Below the pieces are notes generated by a model. It searched no databases and had not been told where the DNA came from. It was given only the letters and a program-made list of their open reading frames with translations. Shown piece by piece: positions 44,577 through 54,442 of a stretch of DNA of 64,000 nt. The position numbers and the translations under genes are program-made. The first letter of the stretch is position 1; the number at the start of each line of letters is the position of its first letter. The DNA comes from Phycisphaera sp. (lineage in GTDB: Bacteria; Planctomycetota; Phycisphaerae; Phycisphaerales; Zrk34): NCBI GenBank assembly GCA_016125285.1, contig WGMA01000026.1, positions 1 to 64,000 on the forward strand, in the 5' to 3' direction.

Positions 44577-45557
44577 TCACGCCTCGGCGTGCTCTTCGGC
44601 TTCCTCGTCCTCGGCGTAGTAGTCGACGACCTTGATCTCCGCCTTGTCCTGAAGCTCGGCGATCTTCGCCTGCACCGCGTCGTTGTGGCGGTCGAGCAGG
44701 AACGCCTCGACGACCTCGTCGCGGACCTCGTCCAGCGGGACGGGCGTCGGCTCGTCGCGTTCGGTGACCTTGACCAGGTGGTAGCCGAACCCGGTGGCGA
44801 ATACGGGGCTGACCTCGTCGATGTTCATCGAGAACGCGACGTACTCGAACTCCGGCATCAGCTCGCCGCGTGCGAAGAATCCGAGGTCGACACCGTCGCC
44901 GCGCGCGCCGTGCTGCGCCGCGGCCTGCGCCGCCTCGGCGCCGCCGTCCTGCTCCGCCTGCTCGCGCGCCTCCTTGGCCTTGTCGGAGAACTCCAGCGCG
45001 ATCGCGTCGAAGTCCTCACCGTTCAGCGCCCGCCGACGCAGCTCGCGCATCTGCTCGAACACCTCTTCGCGGTTCTGGCCCTGGTCCGGCGTCATCAGCA
45101 CGTGCGACGCACGCACGCGCTCGGCCGTGGTCCACTCCTCGATGTTCTCTTCGTAGTAAGACCGCAGCTCCGCGTCCGTCGGCGGCGTCTCGTCGCGCAG
45201 CTGCTCGACGAGCTTGCGCACCTGCAGGTTCATCGCCAGGTCGCGACGCACATCCGCCTCCTGGTCGGGCGTCAGCCCCATGTTCGCGTAGAACTGCTCG
45301 GCGCCGCCGTGCTCCTCGATCAGCTCAGCCAGCGCCGCGTCGATCTCATCGGGCGCGATCGGCTCGACCACGCGCTTCGCCTCCTGCGCCAGCAGCACCC
45401 GCGCCGTGAGGTTTTCGCGAGCCTGCTCGCGGAACTCGTCGTCCATGCTGCAGCACGACGCGTGCGGGTTGTGATGCTCCTCCGCGGCCTTGATCCGCTG
45501 CATCTCGTTGTCGACCACGTCGTCTTCGATCGTCTCGCCGTTGATATGAATGGGCAT
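44577..45557 (-). CDS. Parvulin-type peptidyl-prolyl isomerase (SurA/PpiC-like), no signal peptide
   Basis: The 326-residue protein has a helical N-terminal chaperone-like part and a parvulin domain (VRASHVLM ... LGFFARGELMPEFEYVAFSM ... EVSPVFATGFGYHLVKV). It catalyses prolyl cis/trans isomerisation and may assist folding. No signal peptide is seen, so it is likely cytosolic, unlike SurA. An HHNPHASCCSMDDEF segment near the N-terminus could bind metal. GAGG lies 6 nt before the ATG. It is downstream of fetB on the same strand (gap of 92 nt). Confidence 0.88.
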   Translation of the reverse strand: MPIHINGETIEDDVVDNEMQRIKAAEEHHNPHASCCSMDDEFREQARENLTARVLLAQEAKRVVEPIAPDEIDAALAELIEEHGGAEQFYANMGLTPDQEADVRRDLAMNLQVRKLVEQLRDETPPTDAELRSYYEENIEEWTTAERVRASHVLMTPDQGQNREEVFEQMRELRRRALNGEDFDAIALEFSDKAKEAREQAEQDGGAEAAQAAAQHGARGDGVDLGFFARGELMPEFEYVAFSMNIDEVSPVFATGFGYHLVKVTERDEPTPVPLDEVRDEVVEAFLLDRHNDAVQAKIAELQDKAEIKVVDYYAEDEEAEEHAEA

Positions 45558-45649
45558 GGGGTACCTCGGTCGGAGTTCGTGTGTGTTTCGTGATTATAGC
45601 GGTTGACGTGGACGGGCGTTTTCGTGAGGCTGATTTCGGGCCCTGGGCC

Positions 45650-46498
45650 TCAGTCCTCGCTGCGCACCCGGCTCAGCGCGGTTCGGTCGACCTGCCACGC
45701 GGTCGTGAAGAACCGCCGGTGCAGCACGGTCGTCATCGTCACGGCCGCGGCGGTGTCGCAGAACACGATCGCCACGAGGATCAGCAGCTGATACAGCGCC
45801 GCCTGCATCGGGTCGGACCCGCCGAGCATCTGGCCGGTCATCATGCCCGGCAGCTTGACGATGCCGACGACCATCATCGTGTTGATCGTCGGCGTCATCG
45901 CGGCGCGGACCGCGGCGCGGCGCAGCGGGGCGGTCGCCTGCGTGGGGCTCGCGCTCATCGCGAGCATCGCCTCGACGTCCGCCGTGCGCTGCTTGAGGTC
46001 CGTGACGAGCCGCTCGGTCGACAGGCTCGCCGCCGTCATCGCGTTGCCGAGGATCATGCCGCCCAGCGGGATCAGGTAGCGCGGGTCCCACGTGTCCAGC
46101 TGCAGCACCGGCACGGCGATGTATACCAGCGTCACGCCGGTCAGCACGCTCAGCGCGCCGGTGAACAGCCACGACAACCCGACGAGGCGCAGCTTCGTGC
46201 GACCCGCCGCGGTGAAACCCGCCACCGCCGACATCACCAGCAGCATGCCGAGCACCGCGTACCACGTCCGCTGGTCGAACACCCAGCCGATGATCAGCCC
46301 GATCGCCAGCAGCTGCACGATGCTCCGCGCGGTGGCGATCGTCACGTCCCTGCCGACGCCGAGGTGCATCACCGCGCTGACGATCACGACGACGGCGACG
46401 AGGCCCAGCAGCATCGCCGTGTGCCACGGGCCCATCGCGCGCACGGGCTCGATCGCGGCCAGCGCCTGCGTCGTGATGTGGATCGCGCCCGGCGTCAT
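45650..46498 (-). CDS. fetB: ABC transporter permease, FetB/YbbM (UPF0014) family
   Basis: The 282-residue membrane protein has about seven helices and FetB signatures: STERLVTDLKQRTADVEAMLAMSASPTQA, AAMTPTINTMMVVGIVKLPGMMTGQMLGGSDPMQAALYQLLIL. FetAB is an iron-homeostasis exporter. Its ATG overlaps the fetA stop (ATGA), so the pair is translationally coupled. It lies downstream of an ECF sigma/FecR-like pair, suggesting regulation by extracytoplasmic signals. Confidence 0.88.
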   Translation of the reverse strand: MTPGAIHITTQALAAIEPVRAMGPWHTAMLLGLVAVVVIVSAVMHLGVGRDVTIATARSIVQLLAIGLIIGWVFDQRTWYAVLGMLLVMSAVAGFTAAGRTKLRLVGLSWLFTGALSVLTGVTLVYIAVPVLQLDTWDPRYLIPLGGMILGNAMTAASLSTERLVTDLKQRTADVEAMLAMSASPTQATAPLRRAAVRAAMTPTINTMMVVGIVKLPGMMTGQMLGGSDPMQAALYQLLILVAIVFCDTAAAVTMTTVLHRRFFTTAWQVDRTALSRVRSED

Positions 46499-47298
46499 GG
46501 CGTGTCTCCGCTGGTTTTTCGCGTGTGCTGACCGCGCAGGAAGTCGCGCACGGGACCGGTCGGCGGGTCGTTCAGCAGCGTCGCCGCGTCGCCCCGCGCC
46601 GCGACGCGCCCGTCGATCAGCACGACGACCGCGCCGCCGAGCCGCGCCGCTTCGTCGTGGTGATGCGTGACCATCACGATGGTCAGGTCGCGCTTGTCGC
46701 GCAGGGCCGAGAGGCTGTCGAGCATCGCCTCGGCGGTGCGCGGGTCGAGCCCGGCGGTCGGCTCGTCGAGCAGCAGCACGTCGGGCTCGGTGACCAGCGC
46801 CCGCGCGAGCGTCGCACGCTGCTTCTGCCCGACGCTCAGCCGGTCGGCCGTGCGGTCGAGCAGCGCCGTGTCGAGCTCCGCGAGTTTCATCGCTTCGTCG
46901 ATGCGCCGCTCGGCGTCGTCGACGCGCCCGCTCAGCGACAGCGCCGCTTCCAGATTGCCGCGCACCGTCATGCCGATGAGCGTCGGTTCCTGAAACACCA
47001 TCGCCACGCGGCGGCGCAGGTCGCGCGGCGCCCACTGCGTCACAGGCCTGCCGAGCACGTCGATCGTGCCGGCGGTCGGTTCGTCGAGGCGGTTGATGAG
47101 GCGGATGAGCGTGGTCTTGCCGGACCCGCTTGGCCCGACGATGTGCGTCAGCCCGCCGGCCGTGACGGTCAGATCGACGCCGTCGAGCAGGCGCACGCGG
47201 TTCGGCTGGTCGGGGTCGGTGGTGAGATCGTCGACGTCGCGCTGCACGCCGCGCATGACGATGGCGGGGGCGTGGGATGTGGACGAAGGCTCGGCCAT
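46495..47298 (-). CDS. fetA: ABC transporter ATP-binding protein, FetA-like
   Basis: The 267-residue ATPase has Walker A GPSGSGKTT, signature LSVGQKQRATLARAL, Walker B VLLLDEPTAGLD and H-loop THHHDEA. It pairs with FetB, which starts inside its stop codon. The ATG at 47298 or 47307 is likely; no clear Shine-Dalgarno sequence is seen. An acidic insert (DVDDLTTDPDQPN) follows the first strand. Its start is 61 nt downstream of the FecR-like gene, so sigma, FecR-like, fetA and fetB may form one transcript. Confidence 0.88.
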   Translation of the reverse strand: MAEPSSTSHAPAIVMRGVQRDVDDLTTDPDQPNRVRLLDGVDLTVTAGGLTHIVGPSGSGKTTLIRLINRLDEPTAGTIDVLGRPVTQWAPRDLRRRVAMVFQEPTLIGMTVRGNLEAALSLSGRVDDAERRIDEAMKLAELDTALLDRTADRLSVGQKQRATLARALVTEPDVLLLDEPTAGLDPRTAEAMLDSLSALRDKRDLTIVMVTHHHDEAARLGGAVVVLIDGRVAARGDAATLLNDPPTGPVRDFLRGQHTRKTSGDTP

Positions 47299-47359
47299 GC
47301 GCGGCATTGTATCAGGCCGCAACGCGTCGCCCGTCGCGAAACCGTGGCGTGCGCCGCGC

Positions 47360-48892
47360 TTACTCGGTGATGACGCGCAGCGTCGGCGGGGCGACCGTGG
47401 GGTGGGTGGACGACGCGAAGCCGTGCACGAGGTTGCCGCCGCGGGTCTCGCGCGTGTCGCGGCAGATGACGAGCGTGACGATGCCGTTGGTGTCGTGGCT
47501 GAGGAAGTCGACCAGCGCCTGGCCGCGCACGCGCCGCGCGCCGGACTGGATGCCCTGCTCGACGGTGAAGGTGCCCAGCGGCACGGCCTTGTCCATGTCG
47601 ACCTCGGACGGGCCGGGCGCGTAGGCGGGCGCGGTGTCCCACAGGACCGACTCCGGCGTCCACACGTCCTGCGACTCGTCGGTCACGCCGTATACCGTGA
47701 AGGTGCAGTCGGGCAGGTTCGCCCCGAAGCCGCGCCCTGACGGCGTGACGTTGATGATGAACTCGGCGTCGGTGATCGGCCGGCCGCGCAGGGCCGCGAG
47801 GTCGAACGCGAGATACACCTTGCGGTTGTAGCCGGTGTTGGTGCTGCTCTTGCACATCAGCACGCCGGGCGCGGTGTGGTAGTCCTCGGGCTTCTTGTAG
47901 TCCTGCACGAACGTGTCGCGTCCGCGGTCGGTGGCGGTCGTGAGGCTGACCCACGCGCCGGGCGCGACGGGACGCACGCCGCTCACGACGCGCGCCGCCT
48001 CGGTGATCAGGTCGTCGTCGATCATGTCGTCCTTGCGCACACGCAGGTTCACGCCGGTCTCGGCGTGCCGGCTCTCGCCGGTCTTCGCGTGCTGGACCTC
48101 CACGTCGCCCTTGAACACCTGCAGCACCGAGTCGCCGGTCGAATCGACGGTGACGCCGAACTCCGTGCCGTGGTCGATGAGCTTGCCGTGGGGGGTATCG
48201 ACGACGAAGCCGTGCGCCGGCTCGGGCACGTCGGCGACGAGCACGCCGGCGTGCAGCACGCATCGCATCGGATCGACGAGCTCCAAATCCGCCGGGCCCT
48301 CGAGCACGACCTTCGCGCCGCTGCGGAAGCGGATCGTCGCCAGGCCCTCGGTCAGACGCAGGCGACCGGCGTTGAGTTCGGCGCCGGACTCGGTCGGCAG
48401 CGTGCCGGAATCCCAGCGGCACCGCTTCGTGTCGGTCAGCGTCGCGATCGCCTCGGGCGTGCGCTCGGCGGTGAGCGCGGCCATCATGCCGAACCCCGCC
48501 CACGCGCCCACGACCAGCAGCGCCGCGGCCGCCATCGCGAACATCGCCACGCGTCGCCAGCCCGCGCGGCGCATCGACGCCCGAGCCGTGTGGGCGCGCG
48601 GCCCGTCCGTGCCCTCGTCCGTCGCCAGACGCATCAGCATCGATTCGTCCGACGCGTCGGCCGGCTGGCCGCGGTGCCAGCGCAGCGCCGCGTGCTGGCT
48701 CATGTACGTTACGTACCGGCGGCGCGCCGCGGCGTCGCTGCAGACGATCTGCTCCAGGCGCGCCGACTCGTCCTCGGTGATCACGCCCTCGATGAACCGC
48801 TCGGCGAGCGTCAGTTCCTCGCGCAGCGGGGCGTCGTGCGTGTCGTTCTCGGTGGCGTCGTTGTTCATCGCGTTGTCTTTCTCGTCAGCCAT
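47360..48892 (-). CDS. FecR-like anti-sigma/regulator fused to a DNRLRE-like domain
   Basis: The 510-residue protein has an anti-sigma-like N-terminus (LREELTLAERFIEGVITEDESARLEQIVCSD), one helix (FAMAAAALLVVGAWAGFGMM), a FecR-like core (VVLEGPADLELVDPMRCVLHAGVLVADVPEPAHGFVVDTPHGKLIDHGTEFGVTVD) and a C-terminal DNRLRE-like region (KVYLAFDLAALRGRPITDAEFIINVTP; ESVLWDTAPAYAPG). The last part may bind a glycan. GGAG lies about 7 nt before ATG 48892, which lies inside the sigma gene. It likely senses a periplasmic signal and controls the sigma factor. Confidence 0.82.
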   Translation of the reverse strand: MADEKDNAMNNDATENDTHDAPLREELTLAERFIEGVITEDESARLEQIVCSDAAARRRYVTYMSQHAALRWHRGQPADASDESMLMRLATDEGTDGPRAHTARASMRRAGWRRVAMFAMAAAALLVVGAWAGFGMMAALTAERTPEAIATLTDTKRCRWDSGTLPTESGAELNAGRLRLTEGLATIRFRSGAKVVLEGPADLELVDPMRCVLHAGVLVADVPEPAHGFVVDTPHGKLIDHGTEFGVTVDSTGDSVLQVFKGDVEVQHAKTGESRHAETGVNLRVRKDDMIDDDLITEAARVVSGVRPVAPGAWVSLTTATDRGRDTFVQDYKKPEDYHTAPGVLMCKSSTNTGYNRKVYLAFDLAALRGRPITDAEFIINVTPSGRGFGANLPDCTFTVYGVTDESQDVWTPESVLWDTAPAYAPGPSEVDMDKAVPLGTFTVEQGIQSGARRVRGQALVDFLSHDTNGIVTLVICRDTRETRGGNLVHGFASSTHPTVAPPTLRVITE

Positions 48893-49487
48893 GTCCCTGC
48901 TCCGTGGCGAGGGTTTGTGTGACACAGTCGTGCAGCGTCGAGCGGATGCGGCTCAGCACGCGGTAGATCGCGCCAACCGTCCGGCCCGTGCGATCGGCGA
49001 TCCGCTCGACGTCGAGCTCCTCGAAGTAACGCATGCGGAGGATCGCGCGGTGCTCGGCGTTGAGCTTGCCGATGCAGCCCGACAGGGCGTCGCAGCGATC
49101 CTCCAAATGCTCAGCGTCGTCGATCGCGTCGCCGCTGACCGCCTCGTAGAACGCGTCGGTAAACCGCAGGCGGTCCCGCTGGCGACGCTTGCGGTGCGCC
49201 AGCACGCGGTAGAACACGATGCGGCACGCCCACGCGCCGAAGTTCGTGCCGAGCTCAAAGTTGTTGAACTCCCGCCACATCGCCACCTTCGCCTCCTGCA
49301 GGATGTCCTCCGCGTCGTTCCAGTCCGGCACGAGCGTCACGAGATAACCGGCGATCCGTCGCTCGTTCTCGGCGAGCAGGCGGATGAAGTGCTCGGCGCG
49401 GTCGTCGTCGATCTCGTGCGGATTGTCGGGCATCTGGCTCGGCGGGCCCGCTTCGTCGGGCGCGTTTGGGTCGGACGCGTCGGTCAT
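48885..49487 (-). CDS. ECF-type RNA polymerase sigma factor (planctomycete type)
   Basis: The 200-residue sigma factor has region 2 (DWNDAEDILQEAKVAMWREFNNFELGTNFGAWACRIVFYRV) and region 4 (LNAEHRAILRMRYFEELDVERIADRTGRTVGAIYRVLSRIRSTL). This matches the planctomycete/verrucomicrobial ECF group usually paired with FecR-like proteins. ATG 49487 is chosen; a GTG at 49520 is possible. It overlaps the FecR-like gene by 8 nt. It is divergent from the PSCyt1 operon at 49677, which may be its target. Confidence 0.9.
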   Translation of the reverse strand: MTDASDPNAPDEAGPPSQMPDNPHEIDDDRAEHFIRLLAENERRIAGYLVTLVPDWNDAEDILQEAKVAMWREFNNFELGTNFGAWACRIVFYRVLAHRKRRQRDRLRFTDAFYEAVSGDAIDDAEHLEDRCDALSGCIGKLNAEHRAILRMRYFEELDVERIADRTGRTVGAIYRVLSRIRSTLHDCVTQTLATEQGHG

Positions 49488-49584
49488 GGCGGAAAACCCT
49501 TTCCCGCCGTCGCTTATCACAGTGCTTCAGAACGTGCGATTGGACGGCGTTTCACGCATATTTTTTTGGAGGATACGGTCTTTT

Positions 49585-49621
49585 GCGGGACAATCGTCTG
49601 TCCAAAGTCTAGGCGTCCCGC
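49585..49621. promoter_or_regulatory. Inverted repeat in the sigma/PSCyt1 divergent region
   Basis: GCGGGAC (49585-49591) pairs with GTCCCGC (49615-49621). It lies between the ECF sigma gene and the PSCyt1 gene, 56 nt before the latter's start. It may be an operator or part of an ECF-dependent promoter. Regulator unknown. Confidence 0.3.
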
Positions 49622-49676
49622 TCTTTGCGGAGTGAGCCGGCGCGGGGCGGCGGGACGAGTCCTCTTGAGGGTAGCC

Positions 49677-52646
49677 ATGATGCGCAGCTTTGGCACGTGG
49701 GCGATGTTGATCGTGGGAGTCGCGGCGGCGGGGGCCTGGGCCGCGGACCGACCGGCGGACGACGCCGGACCGGCGGTCAAGGTTGACGCCGAGCAGCTGG
49801 AGTTCTTCGAGAAGAAGGTCCGCCCGATCCTCGTCAACCGCTGCTACGGGTGCCACAGCGCTACCGCGGAGAAGCTGCGTGCCCACCTCTACCTCGACTC
49901 ACGCAACGGCTGGATGGTCGGCGGCGACACCGGCGCGGCGATCGTGCCGGGCGACCCCGACAAGTCGCTGCTGATCAAGGCGGTCCGCTACAAAGACGAG
50001 AACACGGCGATGCCGCCGAAGCGCAAGCTGCCGCCCGCCGAGATCGCCGTGCTGGAGCTGTGGGTCGCCAACGGCGCCGCCGATCCGCGCGAGGGCGGGC
50101 CGACGCCGAAGAAGGCTCGCGTCATCGACATCGACGCCGAGCGCGGCCACTGGCCCTACACGCCGGCCACGCACCACGACGCGCCCGCCGTGAAGCACGC
50201 CGACTGGCCCGCCGGCGACATCGACCGCTTCGTCCTCGCGGCGCTGGAGGCGAAGAACCTCACGCCCGCGCCCGACGCCGAGCCCCACACGCTCGTGCGT
50301 CGCCTCTACTACGACCTGATCGGCCTGCCGCCGACGCCCGACCAGGTCGACGCGTTCGTCAAGGAATACGCCAGCGGCGCCCAGGCCGCGGTCGAGCAGA
50401 CGGTCGATCGCCTGCTCGCCTCGCCCCGGTTCGGCGAGCACTGGGGCCGCAAGTGGCTCGACCTGGCGCGCTACGCCGACACGAACGGCTCGGACTTCAA
50501 CGCCACGTTCTTCAACGCGTGGAAGTACCGCGATTACGTGATCGCCGCGTTCAACGACGACAAGCCGTACGACGAGTTCGTCCGCGAGCAGATCGCCGGG
50601 GACCTGCTGCCGCGCGCCAACAACGACGACAAGGCCGACGCGATGATCGCCACGGCGTTCCTCATGCTCGGCGCGAAGATGCTGTCGGAGCGCGACAAGG
50701 AAAAGCTCCGCATGGACATCGTCGACGAGCAGATCGACATGATCGGCAAGTCGATCATGGGCCTGTCGCTCGGCTGCGCACGGTGTCACGATCACAAGTT
50801 CGACCCGGTGCCGCAGACCGACTACTACGCGCTGGCGGGGATCTTCCGCAGCACCGACACGATCGAGGGCGAGATCCAGCAGTACGTCAGCGACTGGGTC
50901 CGCCGCGACCTGCCCGTGCCCGGCGAGCAGCAGGCGGCGCTCGAGGCGTACGAGAAGGAGTCGAAGCGGATCAACGGCCAGATCAACGACCTGAAGAAGA
51001 AGATCGCCGCGATCAAGAAGCAGATGGGGCAGGAGAAGAAGGTCGAGTACCTCGGCGTCGTGGTCGACGACGCGGACGCGAAGCTGGTGGGCAAGTGGAA
51101 GAACTCGACGTACGTGCCGCGGTACGTGGGCGTCGGCTACATCCACGACAACAAGGAAGACAAGGGCGAAAAGTCCGCGACGTTCGCGCCGGACCTGCCC
51201 GAGGCGGGCGAGTACGAGGTGCGGATCAGCTACGCCGCGTCGCCGGGCCGCGAGCAGAAGGTGCCGGTGAAGGTCGTGCACGCCGGCGGCGAGACGAAGC
51301 TGACGATCGACGAATCGAAGACGCCCGAGCACGCGGGGCTGTTCGACACGGTGGGACGGTTCAGGTTCGAGAAGGGCCGCAAGGGCTCGGTGACGGTCTC
51401 GACGGAGGGCACGGTCGACTACGTGCTGGCCGACGCGGTGCAGTTCATCCCGGTGGCGCTGCTCGACGGCGACAAGCCCGCGGTGGCGAAGGCTGACTCG
51501 GACGCGCCGAGCGACGCGAAGATGCAGGCGTCGGAGCTGTACAAGGTGCAGGTGGAGTACGAGAAGCAGCTCGAGGCGCTGGAGAAGGACGCGCCGCGGC
51601 CGGTGCCCAAGGCGATGGCGGTCAAGGAGTCCGACGAGATCGAGGACTGCCGCGTGCGGATCCGCGGCGAGGCGCACAACCGTGGCGATGTGGCGCCGCG
51701 CGGGTTCCTCCGCGTGTGCAGCCCGAGCGACGCGGCGGCGCGGCTCACGCTCTCCGACGGTTCGTCGACGTCCGGCCGGGCGGAGTTCGCACGCTGGCTG
51801 ACACGCCCCGACCATCCGCTCACGGCCCGCGTCATGGTCAACCGCCTCTGGTATCACCTGTTCGGCGAGGGCATCGTGCGCACCGTCGACAACTTCGGTG
51901 CGCTGGCCGAGCGCCCGTCGCACCCCGAGCTGCTCGACACGCTCGCGGCGGACTTCGTGGCCGACGGCTGGTCGATCAAGCACGTGGTGCGACGCATGAT
52001 CACGAGCCGGGCGTACCGCATGTCGACGCGGCACGACGACAGGTCGTACGCGGTCGACCCGGAGAACCGCCTGCTGTGGCGCGCCAACCGCCGCCGCCTG
52101 CCCGCCGAGGCGATCCGCGACACGCTGCTGGTCGTCAGCGGCCAGCTCGACTCGACGCCGAGCACCGAGCCGGTCAAGACGTTCAAGAAGCTCGCTGTCG
52201 ACAACGGCAACGGCGGCTGGACGGGCAAGCTCGACGAGTCGCTGGAGATCAAACGCAGCGTGTACCAGCCGGTCGTGCGCGGCGCGGTGCCGGAGATGAT
52301 GAGCGTGTTCGACTTCGCCGACCCGGACATGGTGGTCGGGCGTCGGCCGGTGACGAACGTGCCGGCGCAGGCGCTGCTGATGATGAACAACCCGTTCGTG
52401 CTGAGCTGCGCGGCGAAGACGGCCGACACGCTGCCGCCCGGCGCGTCCGGCGTCGACCGCGCGTTCATGCTGATCCTCAACCGCACGCCCAGCGCCGCCG
52501 AACGACAGCGCGTGCTGGAGTACATCGACAGCGAAGAGGCGAACGGCGTCGCGGAGGGCGGCAAGGACTCGACGCGCCGCGCCGCCGCGTGGGCGCGCTT
52601 CGTGCAGGCGCTGTTCGCGTCGACCGATTTCCGGATGCTGGACTGA
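49677..52646 (+). CDS. PSCyt1-DUF1549-DUF1553 protein A
   Basis: The 989-residue exported protein has a signal peptide ([15 protein letters not shown]) and a cytochrome-c-like CYGCH (Cys56, Cys59, His60) in the PSCyt1 domain. DUF1549 follows ([19 protein letters not shown] ... [28 protein letters not shown] ... [11 protein letters not shown]). A coiled coil and a beta-rich insert (about residues 420-600, Golvesin-like) lead to DUF1553 ([23 protein letters not shown]). It probably mediates periplasmic redox steps of glycan degradation. The insert is absent from the paralogue at 54443. GAGG precedes the ATG. It is first in the operon. Confidence 0.88.
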   Translation: MMRSFGTWAMLIVGVAAAGAWAADRPADDAGPAVKVDAEQLEFFEKKVRPILVNRCYGCHSATAEKLRAHLYLDSRNGWMVGGDTGAAIVPGDPDKSLLIKAVRYKDENTAMPPKRKLPPAEIAVLELWVANGAADPREGGPTPKKARVIDIDAERGHWPYTPATHHDAPAVKHADWPAGDIDRFVLAALEAKNLTPAPDAEPHTLVRRLYYDLIGLPPTPDQVDAFVKEYASGAQAAVEQTVDRLLASPRFGEHWGRKWLDLARYADTNGSDFNATFFNAWKYRDYVIAAFNDDKPYDEFVREQIAGDLLPRANNDDKADAMIATAFLMLGAKMLSERDKEKLRMDIVDEQIDMIGKSIMGLSLGCARCHDHKFDPVPQTDYYALAGIFRSTDTIEGEIQQYVSDWVRRDLPVPGEQQAALEAYEKESKRINGQINDLKKKIAAIKKQMGQEKKVEYLGVVVDDADAKLVGKWKNSTYVPRYVGVGYIHDNKEDKGEKSATFAPDLPEAGEYEVRISYAASPGREQKVPVKVVHAGGETKLTIDESKTPEHAGLFDTVGRFRFEKGRKGSVTVSTEGTVDYVLADAVQFIPVALLDGDKPAVAKADSDAPSDAKMQASELYKVQVEYEKQLEALEKDAPRPVPKAMAVKESDEIEDCRVRIRGEAHNRGDVAPRGFLRVCSPSDAAARLTLSDGSSTSGRAEFARWLTRPDHPLTARVMVNRLWYHLFGEGIVRTVDNFGALAERPSHPELLDTLAADFVADGWSIKHVVRRMITSRAYRMSTRHDDRSYAVDPENRLLWRANRRRLPAEAIRDTLLVVSGQLDSTPSTEPVKTFKKLAVDNGNGGWTGKLDESLEIKRSVYQPVVRGAVPEMMSVFDFADPDMVVGRRPVTNVPAQALLMMNNPFVLSCAAKTADTLPPGASGVDRAFMLILNRTPSAAERQRVLEYIDSEEANGVAEGGKDSTRRAAAWARFVQALFASTDFRMLD

Positions 52647-52669
52647 TCAGGCGAGGCGAACGGACAACC

Positions 52670-52798
52670 CCCTCTCCCTTGAGGGAGAGGGCCGGGGTGA
52701 GGGTGAAGTCATCGAACACGTTGCGTGCGACGCGAAGGCAACGCCGTGTTCGAAGAACCGACCCCCTCACCCAGCCTCTCCCCCACCCGGGGGAGAGG
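52670..52798. repeat. Inverted pair of family A repeats (REPIN-like)
   Basis: CCCTCTCCCTTGAGGGAGAGGG (52670-52691, leftward copy) and CCTCTCCCCCACCCGGGGGAGAGG (52775-52798, rightward copy) face each other. The region between contains CGAACACG and CGTGTTCG in inverted order. The whole forms a roughly 130-bp composite hairpin in the 169-bp gap between operon genes. Confidence 0.7.
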
Positions 52799-52815
52799 AG
52801 CCAGAAGGAGATACG

Positions 52816-54237
52816 ATGAACAGACACTGCGGCAACTACGACGTGACCACCACCCGGCGCGACTGGCTCAAGCACAGCGCGTGCGGGTTCGGCTACATGG
52901 CCCTCGCGCACATGCTCGCGTCGGGCTCACCGGCGCGCGCGGCGCAGGCGGCCGAATCGTCGGCGGTTTCCGCCCAGTCGCCGCATATGACGCCGCGCGC
53001 CAAACGCGTCATCTTCCTCTTCATGCACGGCGGGCCGAGCCATGTCGACACCTTCGACTACAAGCCGAAGCTGCAGACCGACGACGGCAAGTCGCTGCCG
53101 TTCGACGCGCCGAAGAACATCTCCGCGAAGCCGACGCTGCTCGCCTCGCCGTGGAAGTTCGCCCAGCACGGCGAGTCCGGCCAGTGGGTCAGCGAGCTGC
53201 TGCCGCACACCGCCGCGATGGTCGACGACCTGTGCGTCATACGCTCGATGCACAGCCGCGGCCAGTCGCACGGCCAGGCCGTCAGCATGATCCACACCGG
53301 CTCCGACAACCTCGTGCGCCCGAGCATGGGCGCGTGGGTCAGCTACGGGCTGGGCACGGAGAACGCCGACCTGCCCGCGTTCATGGTGCTCGGGCCGAGC
53401 ACCGCGCACGGCGGGCCGCGCAACTACGGCAGCGCGTTCCTTCCCGCGTCGCACCAGGCCACGGCCATCGGCGCCAACGGCAGCCTCGGCGACGGGCGCA
53501 TCAGCAACCTGCTCGGCAAGCTGCCCCGCACCGAGCAGCGCCGGCAGCTCGACCTGATCCAGTCGTTCAACCGCGACCACCTCGCGCAGGCCGGCCACGA
53601 CGACCAGATTGAAGGCGCCATCGCGTCGTATGAATTGGCGTACCGCATGCAGGGCGTCGCCCCGCACGTGCTCGACATGTCCGCCGAGTCCGACCACGTC
53701 AAAGACATGTACGGCATCGGCGACAAGGAGACCGACACCTTCGGCAAGCTCTGCCTCCAGGCGCGGCGGCTCGCCGAGGCCGGCGTGCGCTTCATCGAGC
53801 TCGCCACCGGCAACATCTGGGACCAGCACTCCAACCTGCTCAAGGGCCACGAGGCCAACGCACGCAAGACCGACAAGCCGATCGCCGGCCTCCTCGCCGA
53901 CCTCAAGCAACGCGGCATGCTCGAAGACACGCTCGTCATCTGGGGCGGTGAGTTCGGCCGCACGCCCATCGTCCAGGGCAAGAACGGCCGCGATCACAAC
54001 CCGCAGGGCTTCACCGTCTGGATGGCCGGCGGCGGCGTCAAGGGCGGCCTGTCCTACGGCGAAACCGACGAGTACGGCTACTACGCCATGCGTAACAAGG
54101 TCCACATGCACGACCTGCACGCGACCATGCTCTACCTGCTCGGCATGGATCACGAACGCCTGACCTACCGCTACGCCGGCCGCGATTTCCGCCTGACCGA
54201 CGTGTACGGGCACGTGGTTAAAGACATCGTCGCATAA
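52816..54237 (+). CDS. DUF1501 protein A
   Basis: The 473-residue protein begins with a Tat-like signal ([25 protein letters not shown] at residues 14-15) and shows the DUF1501 (sulfatase-fold) pattern: [77 protein letters not shown] and the closing [37 protein letters not shown]1501 proteins are regular partners of DUF1549 proteins in planctomycetes. AGGAG lies upstream of the ATG. Function unknown beyond the exported, probably metal-binding fold. Confidence 0.9.
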   Translation: MNRHCGNYDVTTTRRDWLKHSACGFGYMALAHMLASGSPARAAQAAESSAVSAQSPHMTPRAKRVIFLFMHGGPSHVDTFDYKPKLQTDDGKSLPFDAPKNISAKPTLLASPWKFAQHGESGQWVSELLPHTAAMVDDLCVIRSMHSRGQSHGQAVSMIHTGSDNLVRPSMGAWVSYGLGTENADLPAFMVLGPSTAHGGPRNYGSAFLPASHQATAIGANGSLGDGRISNLLGKLPRTEQRRQLDLIQSFNRDHLAQAGHDDQIEGAIASYELAYRMQGVAPHVLDMSAESDHVKDMYGIGDKETDTFGKLCLQARRLAEAGVRFIELATGNIWDQHSNLLKGHEANARKTDKPIAGLLADLKQRGMLEDTLVIWGGEFGRTPIVQGKNGRDHNPQGFTVWMAGGGVKGGLSYGETDEYGYYAMRNKVHMHDLHATMLYLLGMDHERLTYRYAGRDFRLTDVYGHVVKDIVA

Positions 54238-54442
54238 CGTAAGTCAATTAAAATAAGCATTTAACGACCATATCGACCCGGCGCGCCTGGCGAGCCGCGG
54301 AGATATTTGCGTAATATTATCGTACGTCAAAATTATTAGATATTAAATTGGAATTATTGATCCTCCGTGGGCTATGATGCAGCGTTGGCGCGGTCGCCCG
54401 ACGCGGTGGGGCGGCGTCGCTTCCTCCGTAAGAGGTCACCGG
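54238..54442. other. AT-rich intergenic region before PSCyt1 protein B
   Basis: The 54238-54360 stretch is far richer in A+T than its neighbours (GTAATATTATCG, AAATTATTAGATATTAAATTGG). It begins with CGTAAGTCAATTA, similar to CGTAAGTCATT at 6967. It may hold an extra promoter for the second half of the operon. No gene is seen. Confidence 0.35.

Noticed and set aside
47913-49676. In-frame upstream extension of PSCyt1 protein A
   Set aside because: It covers the FecR-like and sigma genes on the other strand. The signal peptide and SD place the true start at 49677.
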